64,000 nt of DNA from JBFXCS01 sp050181915 (GTDB taxonomy: Bacteria; Actinomycetota; Thermoleophilia; Miltoncostaeales; Miltoncostaeaceae): contig JBFXCS010000001.1 of assembly GCA_050181915.1 (NCBI GenBank), positions 744,001-808,000 on the forward strand, in the 5' to 3' direction. Within the stretch, counting starts at the first letter, position 1. Each line of letters opens with the position of its first letter. A program made the translations under genes and the position numbers. This document shows, piece after piece, positions 59,464-64,000 of this stretch. The notes under the pieces were generated by a model that worked only from the letters and a program-made list of their open reading frames with translations, had not been told where the DNA came from and searched no databases.

Positions 59464-60470
59464 CGCTCATCCGCCGGCAGGAAGCGGTCGGTGACGGCGT
59501 CGGCCACCGTCACCGGCTCGGTCAGCCAGCCGCTGCGGCTCATCCAGTCGGCGAAGCGCTGCCACTCGGCCGGGTCGACGGTCAGAGTCGGCTCGTCCGC
59601 GGGCGACAGCAGGTCGGCGGTCATGCGCAGCTGCTCCTTGACCGTCCGCTCGTCGAGATCCGGGTTGGCCTTCAGCAGGTGCTCCACCGCGCCGGCCTGA
59701 TCGGTGGCGGCCCAGTCCTGCCCGGAGCGCAGCCCCTTCAGCGTCGCGCGCACCAGATCCGGCTGCTCCGACGCGATCCGGTCGGTCGTGACCAGCACCA
59801 GCTCGTCGTAGTCCGGCACGCCGTGCTGCTCCAGGCGGAAGGCCGAGACCTCCACGCCCTTCTTCTCCAGCTCGACCTGCTCGATGTTCCAGTACGCGCC
59901 GATGACGGCGTCGACGCGACCGGCCGCGAGCGCGGGGCTGAGGTTGAAGCCGACGTTCTGCACCGTCACCTTCGACGGGTCGCCGCCGTCCGAGCGCACC
60001 ACGGCGTCGAGCAGCGGCCTGTCGGACGGCAGGCCGGACGCACCGACGGTGCGCCCCTCCAGGTCGCGGGGCCGGGCGATGCCGCGGTCGGAGCGCACGA
60101 TCACGCTGTTCAGCGGATGGACGATGATCGCGCCGACGGCCACCACCGGGATGCCCTGTGAGCGGGCCAGCAGCACCTCGGGCTCGTACGAGACGGCGAA
60201 CTGCGCCCGGCCCGCCGCCAGCCGCTTCAGGGCGGCGGAGGGGTCGCTGGGCACCTCGGGCCGGACGTCGAGGCCCTCGTCGGAGAAGTAGTGCTGGTCG
60301 ATCGCCCCGTAGATGCCGGCGTGATCGGCGTTCGGGTACCAGTCGAGGATGAGGTCGACCCGCCGGAGGTCGCCGGCGGGCTCGTCGCCGCCGCATCCGG
60401 CGACGAGCAGCGCGACGGCGGCGAGGACGGCGGCCACGGGGGCCAGGCGGCGGGGGACTCTCATGCTCAT
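59460..60470 (-). CDS. thiY: Thiamine-pyrimidine ABC transporter, substrate-binding lipoprotein (ThiY-like)
   Basis: NMT1/THI5-like periplasmic-type binding protein, 336 residues, that captures a thiamine pyrimidine precursor outside the cell. A lipoprotein signal (VAAVLAAVALLVAGCGG with lipobox Cys near residue 26) leads; LILDWYPNADHAGIYGAIDQHYFSDEGLDV and the GAIIVHPLNSVIV segment are typical. ATG 60470 overlaps the permease stop (ATGA); ATG 60482 is possible. Gene order thiZ-thiX-thiY and the TPP riboswitch support the ligand class. Confidence 0.87.
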   Translation of the reverse strand: MSMRVPRRLAPVAAVLAAVALLVAGCGGDEPAGDLRRVDLILDWYPNADHAGIYGAIDQHYFSDEGLDVRPEVPSDPSAALKRLAAGRAQFAVSYEPEVLLARSQGIPVVAVGAIIVHPLNSVIVRSDRGIARPRDLEGRTVGASGLPSDRPLLDAVVRSDGGDPSKVTVQNVGFNLSPALAAGRVDAVIGAYWNIEQVELEKKGVEVSAFRLEQHGVPDYDELVLVTTDRIASEQPDLVRATLKGLRSGQDWAATDQAGAVEHLLKANPDLDERTVKEQLRMTADLLSPADEPTLTVDPAEWQRFADWMSRSGWLTEPVTVADAVTDRFLPADER

Positions 60471-61303
60471 CGGGATCTCCATGCGGGCTGTGCGGGGTGG
60501 CGGCGGTGGGGCAGGGCGAGGCGCTCGGCCAGCGCGACGACGGCGAAGAAGGCGACGCCGATGACGGCGAGCAGCGCGATGGCGGCGAAGCTGCGGGCGG
60601 TCTCGAACTCCGCGGTCGAGAACTCGGAGAGGTAGCCCAGCCCGCGGTCGGCGCCGACGTACTCGGCGACCACGGCGCCGGTGACCGAGAAGACCGCCGC
60701 CATCTTCAGTCCGGAGAAGAGGGACGGCAGGGCCGCGGGCACGGTGATGCGGGCGAACACCCAGGCCCGCCCCGCGCCGAGGGTGCGCGCGGCCCGTCCG
60801 AGGGCCGGGTCGACGCCGCGCAGCCCGTCGACGCCGGTCACGACGACCGGGAAGAAGGCGATCACGAAGGCGACCATCACCTGGGCGACGCCGTAGTCCA
60901 GCCAGATCGCGACCAGCGGCGCCACGGCCAGGATCGGGATGGCCTGGCTCGCGACCAGCCACGGGTAGAGCGTGCGCTCGACCAGGCCCGACGACACGAT
61001 CGCGACCGCGAGCAGGGCGCCGACGCCCGCGGCGAGGGCGAAGCCGGCGGCGGCCTCGACGAGCGTGGCCTGGGCGTGGAACCACAGCCGCGAGCGCTCG
61101 TCCCACAGCACCGAGCCGACGTCGCCGGGGGAGGGGAGGAGCCACTGGCGCGGGGCGGCGAGCCAGATCGCGAGCTGCCAGGCCAGCAGGCCCGCCGCCG
61201 GCAGCAGCAGCAGCGGCAGGCGCCGCAGCGCGGCGGGCGGGCGGCGGGCCGGCCGGGGAGCCCCCTCGACCGCGGCGGCGGGCGCGTGACCGGCGGTGCT
61301 CAC
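60467..61303 (-). CDS. thiX: Thiamine-precursor ABC transporter permease (ThiX-like)
   Basis: A 278-residue inner-membrane permease of the SsuC/TauC/ThiX family with six predicted helices (LPLLLLPAAGLLAWQLAIWLA, LVEAAAGFALAAGVGALLAVAIV, PILAVAPLVAIWL, VMVAFVIAFFPVVVTGVDGL, MAAVFSVTGAVVAEYV, FAAIALLAVIGVAFFAVVALAERL). The EAA loop that docks the ATPase is ARTLGAGRAWVFARITVPAALP. GTG 61303 overlaps the ATPase stop. It joins ThiZ and ThiY to form the importer. Confidence 0.9.
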   Translation of the reverse strand: MSTAGHAPAAAVEGAPRPARRPPAALRRLPLLLLPAAGLLAWQLAIWLAAPRQWLLPSPGDVGSVLWDERSRLWFHAQATLVEAAAGFALAAGVGALLAVAIVSSGLVERTLYPWLVASQAIPILAVAPLVAIWLDYGVAQVMVAFVIAFFPVVVTGVDGLRGVDPALGRAARTLGAGRAWVFARITVPAALPSLFSGLKMAAVFSVTGAVVAEYVGADRGLGYLSEFSTAEFETARSFAAIALLAVIGVAFFAVVALAERLALPHRRHPAQPAWRSR

Positions 61304-62073
61304 GCGGCCACGCCCGCTCCGCGCAGGGTGGCCAGCAGCCGGGCGCGCAGCTCGACGCCCTCCGGCCAGCCGGCGTCCCGGCGCCGCTCCGGGCGCGGGG
61401 CGCCGACGGCCACCTCGCCGATCACCCGGGCCGGCCGCGGCGAGCACACCAGCACCCGGTCGGCCAGCCTCAGGGCCTCGTCGAGGTCGTGGGTCACGAG
61501 CAGCGCGGTGGGCCGCTCCTGCTCCCAGGCGCCCGCCAGCACGCCCTGCAGGTCGGAGCGGGTGAGCGCGTCGAGCGCGCCGAAGGGCTCGTCCAGCAGC
61601 CAAGCCCGGGCGCCGCCCAGCAGGGTGCGGGCGAGCGCGGCGCGCTGGCGCATGCCCCCCGACAGGGCGTGGGGGTAGTGGCGCTCGAATCCGGCCAGCC
61701 CGTAGCGGGCGAGGGCGCGGCGGGCCAGCGCGCGGGCCTCGCCCCGCGGCACGCCGGCCAGGGCCGGTGCCATCGCCACGTTGGCCTCCAGCGTCCTCCA
61801 CGGCAGCAGGGCGTCGCTCTGGGGCATCAGCGTGAGCCGCCCCAGCCGTCCGCCGGCGGAGGTGGTGCGCCCGTCGATCCGCACCTCGCCGGCGTCCGGG
61901 GGCAGCAGGCCGGCGAGCACCGAGAGCAGGGTGCTCTTGCCGCAGCCCGACGGACCCACCAGGGCGACCATCTCCCCGGGGTCGAGGGTGAGGCTCAGGT
62001 CGGCGAGCACCGGCGTCGACCCCAGGTCGAGGGTGAGGCCGCGCGCCTCGATGCGCGGCGCGGGCTCAGACAT
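61300..62073 (-). CDS. thiZ: Thiamine-precursor ABC transporter ATPase (ThiZ-like)
   Basis: A 257-residue ABC ATPase: Walker A GPSGCGKSTLLSVLAGL, Q-loop LMPQSDALLPWRT, signature ALSGGMRQRAALARTLL, Walker B AWLLDEPFGALD, H-loop LLVTHDLDEAL. It is of the SsuB/TauB class like the permease. ATG 62073 lies 8 bp inside thiL, so it is translationally coupled to it. Its product would power pyrimidine precursor uptake with ThiX and ThiY. Confidence 0.9.
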   Translation of the reverse strand: MSEPAPRIEARGLTLDLGSTPVLADLSLTLDPGEMVALVGPSGCGKSTLLSVLAGLLPPDAGEVRIDGRTTSAGGRLGRLTLMPQSDALLPWRTLEANVAMAPALAGVPRGEARALARRALARYGLAGFERHYPHALSGGMRQRAALARTLLGGARAWLLDEPFGALDALTRSDLQGVLAGAWEQERPTALLVTHDLDEALRLADRVLVCSPRPARVIGEVAVGAPRPERRRDAGWPEGVELRARLLATLRGAGVAA

Positions 62074-63049
62074 CGTGCTCCCACCCGGGAGCGGGCAGGG
62101 TCACCGCCGCGCCGTCGCCGTCCACCACCCTGGGGGCGCCGTCGCCCTCCTCCAGGGCCCCCACGACGGTGAGGTCGAGGGGGGCGAGCGCCGCGCGCAG
62201 GGCGTCGAGGCGGCCCGGCGGGACGGCGGCCAGCAGCTCGTAGTCCTCGCCGCCGGTCGCCGCGAGGGCGCGCGGGTGGGCGCCCAGCGCGGCGGCGACC
62301 GCGGCGACGCCCGGCGCCACCGGCAGCGCGTCGAGGTCGATCCGGGCCCGCAGGCCCGACGCCCGGGCCAGCCGTCCGGCGTCGAGCACCAGCCCGTCCG
62401 AGACGTCCATCAGCGCCGTCGCCCCGCCGCGCGACAGCAGCATCCCGGCCTCGACGCGCGGCTCGGGTCGCAGGTGGGCCGCGCGCAGGGCGTCGGCCTG
62501 CGGCACCCCGGCGGCCGCGTCGGGACGCTCGAGCAGGGCGAGGCCCGCGGCCGACGCCCCGAGGGCGCCGGTGACGCACAGCAGATCGCCGGGGCGGCCG
62601 CCGGAGCGGGTGGCCGCCTCGCTCCCCGGCGCGAGCCGGCCGACGGCCGTGACGGCCAGCACCAGGGCCGGGGCGGCCGAGACGTCGCCGCCGGCGACGG
62701 TGGCGCCGGCGCGGGCGGCCATGCCGTCGATGCCGTCGTAGAGCGCGTCGATGGAGGCGGAGTCCAGCCCGGGCGGGATGGCGAGGCCCACGATCAGGGC
62801 CACCGGCCGCGCACCCATCGCCGCCAGGTCCGAGAGGTTCACGGCCGCGGCCTTGTGGCCCAGGTCCGCCATGCCGGTGGTGGAGCGGCGGAAGTGGACG
62901 CCCTCGACCAGCAGGTCGCAGGTCACCACGGCGCGGTCGCCCACCGCCAGCACCGCCGCGTCGTCGCCGATGCCGAGCAGCGTGCCGGGCCGCCGCCCGG
63001 AGCGGCGATCGATGCGCTCGATGAGCGCGTTCTCCCGAATCTCCCCCAC
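62066..63049 (-). CDS. thiL: Thiamine-monophosphate kinase
   Basis: Phosphorylates TMP to TPP, the last step. The 327 residues match ThiL of the PurM-like ATP-binding superfamily: ALIERIDRRSG, LLGIGDDAAVLAVGDR, VTCDLLVEGVHFRRSTTGMADLGHKAAAVNLSDLAAMGA, GGDVSAA, MDVSDGLVLDAGRLA, and ATGGEDYELLAAVP. GTG 63049 is chosen because MGEIRENALIERI is the conserved N-terminus; upstream codons belong to the TPP riboswitch. First gene of the thi operon. Confidence 0.95.
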   Translation of the reverse strand: MGEIRENALIERIDRRSGRRPGTLLGIGDDAAVLAVGDRAVVTCDLLVEGVHFRRSTTGMADLGHKAAAVNLSDLAAMGARPVALIVGLAIPPGLDSASIDALYDGIDGMAARAGATVAGGDVSAAPALVLAVTAVGRLAPGSEAATRSGGRPGDLLCVTGALGASAAGLALLERPDAAAGVPQADALRAAHLRPEPRVEAGMLLSRGGATALMDVSDGLVLDAGRLARASGLRARIDLDALPVAPGVAAVAAALGAHPRALAATGGEDYELLAAVPPGRLDALRAALAPLDLTVVGALEEGDGAPRVVDGDGAAVTLPAPGWEHDV

Positions 63050-63137
63050 CGTCCCTTCGCTGGCATTACCCAGATCAGGTTCAAGGGTCGAGGCGGATGC
63101 GCCTCCTCTCAGCCGCCCCTCGGCGGCTCCCCTGGTT
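63048..63137 (-). ncRNA. TPP riboswitch (THI element) of the thiL operon
   Basis: On the minus strand the aptamer shows the P2 side, CTGAGA (complement of 63107-63112), ACCTGATCTGG (63080-63070) and GTAATGCCAGCG followed by AAGGGA. These are the conserved THI-box blocks in order. The closing helix can pair ACC near 63136 with GGT at 63050-63048, which includes the first bases of the thiL GTG, and AAGGGA doubles as the Shine-Dalgarno. TPP binding would therefore hide the start. Classification is firm, the mechanism inferred. Confidence 0.93.
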
Positions 63138-63204
63138 GCGGGGAGCGTAACACGGCGCACGAGACGCCCCTCGTCATCCGCAGGATGCAGGGCTTTAGAG
63201 CACC

Positions 63205-63240
63205 TAACAGGATGAGGCGCGCGGCCGCGTCATCCTGTTA
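63205..63240. repeat. Perfect 11-bp inverted repeat between thiL leader and serine hydrolase
   Basis: TAACAGGATGA (63205-63215) and TCATCCTGTTA (63230-63240) enclose a GC-rich 14-bp centre that can itself pair CGCG with CGCG. There is no T-run on either side. It could act as a terminator for the hydrolase gene or as a regulator site before the thi operon. Confidence 0.6.
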
Positions 63241-63259
63241 CGCGCTCTTCAGTGAGGCG

Positions 63260-63296
63260 TGGCCATTTGGTCGCAGACGCCGCGGCCAAATGGCCA
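63260..63296 (-). repeat. Paired-palindrome element, copy 4
   Basis: TGGCCATTTGGTC (63260-63272), spacer, then GGCCAAATGGCCA (63284-63296). Centres are 23 bp apart, in the same orientation as copy 3. It has more mismatches than copies 1-3. It lies 3' of the serine hydrolase gene. Confidence 0.7.
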
Positions 63297-63316
63297 CGCT
63301 CCCGGGCGGCGCCCGA

Positions 63317-64000
63317 TCACATGCCCGCGGCGACGCCCGCCACCCGGGCGCCGAGGGCGGCCGCCCGGGAGCGGGCCATGCCCCCCGCCCGGTAGGTGAG
63401 GAGCACCGCGATGCGGGGACCGGAGGCCGTGTAGAGGATGGCGGCGGCGTGGCGCGCGTCGTCGAGCCACCCGTTCTTCTGGGCGATCGGCGTCCCCGGC
63501 GGCGCCCCGGCCGCCACCAGGCTCGCGTTGTCGCCGGCCTGCTCGGAGGCGAGCAGCCAGCCCAGGGCGAGCCGCGCCTCGGCGACGGTGAGCCCGGTGG
63601 CGGCGCGGGCGGCGGGGTCGCCGGCGGCCGACGCGTGGATCGCGAAGAGCACCCGGGCGAGGTCGCGGGCGGTCGTGACCCGCGACGAGACCCGCGGTGG
63701 AGCGGGGCCGGCGGGGGAGGAGGGCAGCAGCGGCTGCAGCTCGGTGCCCACGATGTAGCCGCCGGTGAAGGTGCTCGATGTCGCCCCCATCCGGGCGAGG
63801 GCCTCCTGGGCGGCGCGGGCGGAGGCGACCGGCCCGCCGGGCAGGCGGGCGAGCACGCGGTTCGCGGCCAGGTTCGACGACCACACCGTCATCGCCCGCA
63901 GGTCCTCGCGCAGCGTCGAGTCGCCCGGCCCCACCACGCCGAGCGCCGCGACCAGCAGGCCCAGCTTCACCGTCGAGGCGGCGGGGAAGGGGGCGTCCGC
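63317..64000 (-). CDS. Serine hydrolase, class A beta-lactamase-like (5' end outside window)
   Basis: The right edge cuts this gene; 227 codons are visible up to TGA at 63319-63317. The active-site motif STVK lies at about 63970 (FPAASTVKLGLL), SSN (in WSSNLAANRVL) stands in place of SDN, and KNG (AQKNGWLDD) in place of KTG. This order and spacing match class A beta-lactamase/penicillin-binding-like hydrolases of actinobacteria. The ordinary motif changes argue for a cell-wall or housekeeping hydrolase rather than a proven antibiotic resistance enzyme. A signal peptide, if any, would be off the window. Confidence 0.8.
   Translation of the reverse strand, partial: ADAPFPAASTVKLGLLVAALGVVGPGDSTLREDLRAMTVWSSNLAANRVLARLPGGPVASARAAQEALARMGATSSTFTGGYIVGTELQPLLPSSPAGPAPPRVSSRVTTARDLARVLFAIHASAAGDPAARAATGLTVAEARLALGWLLASEQAGDNASLVAAGAPPGTPIAQKNGWLDDARHAAAILYTASGPRIAVLLTYRAGGMARSRAAALGARVAGVAAGM

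Noticed and set aside
63317..64000. Calling the edge gene an antibiotic-resistance beta-lactamase
   Set aside because: Only part of the gene is visible, SDN and KTG are replaced by SSN and KNG, and no resistance context exists; a generic serine hydrolase is the honest call.

Overview
The window reads as a very GC-rich actinobacterial chromosome segment, most likely class Thermoleophilia (Solirubrobacterales/Gaiellales-like). The reasons are coenzyme F420 enzymes (an NpdG-type F420:NADPH oxidoreductase and a PPOX/F420 family protein), an archaeal-type prolyl-tRNA synthetase, a Rex repressor, a short surface protein with Gly-X-Y collagen repeats behind an N-S-I-R-S-K-D-I type motif, GTG/TTG-rich starts, and many start codons placed 6-8 nt after a TAnnnT -10 box (leaderless transcripts). 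No rRNA, tRNA, CRISPR array, phage block or intact transposase was seen. The class assignment is inference.

Layout, left to right. 1-8.4 kb: a peptidase fragment, proS, a LuxR regulator with a methyltransferase, a GntR regulator with a membrane protein, and fumC, followed by a 600-bp intergenic region with paired palindromes. 8.4-11 kb (minus): panC-panD-panB and a PPOX protein. 11.1-17 kb: uracil-DNA glycosylase, the t6A/ribosome modification set tsaE-tsaB-rimI-tsaD, and a secreted subtilase, nearly all overlapping. 17-23.3 kb: rex, a glutamate-cysteine-ligase-like enzyme, a DUF1844 protein, H+-pyrophosphatase with a clear terminator, small proteins and an Rrf2/CymR-like regulator. 23.3-24.4 kb: an inserted segment bounded by 31-bp direct repeats, with a low-GC membrane protein gene and a mosaic of decayed copies of neighbouring genes.

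24.4-35 kb is a nucleoside salvage block: DUF488, L,D-transpeptidase, purine nucleoside phosphorylase, phosphosugar mutase, deoC, an aldehyde dehydrogenase pair, psuG, a kinase and nucleoside ABC permeases. Kinase and permease are joined by a deletion-like junction. 36.4-43.7 kb is a seven-gene operon for oxidative purine breakdown: xanthine dehydrogenase (three subunits), 8-oxoguanine deaminase, OHCU decarboxylase, ureidoglycine aminohydrolase and allantoate amidohydrolase. An adenosine kinase follows. Together these blocks would take up nucleosides, split them, feed pentose phosphate into central metabolism, and release purine nitrogen.

44.9-53.5 kb: cysK and cysE around a NIL-domain gene and an acetyltransferase, a PcrA/UvrD helicase, folD, npdG and ilvD. 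53.6-63.1 kb (minus) is a thiamine operon led by a TPP riboswitch: thiL, an ABC importer (thiZ-thiX-thiY), thiO, thiS, a MITE-like insertion, thiG, a thiE-thiD fusion, tenA, a minimal zincin and a nitroreductase. The window ends inside a class-A beta-lactamase-like serine hydrolase. A recurrent intergenic element, two TGGCCA-type palindromes with centres exactly 23 bp apart, occurs four times.
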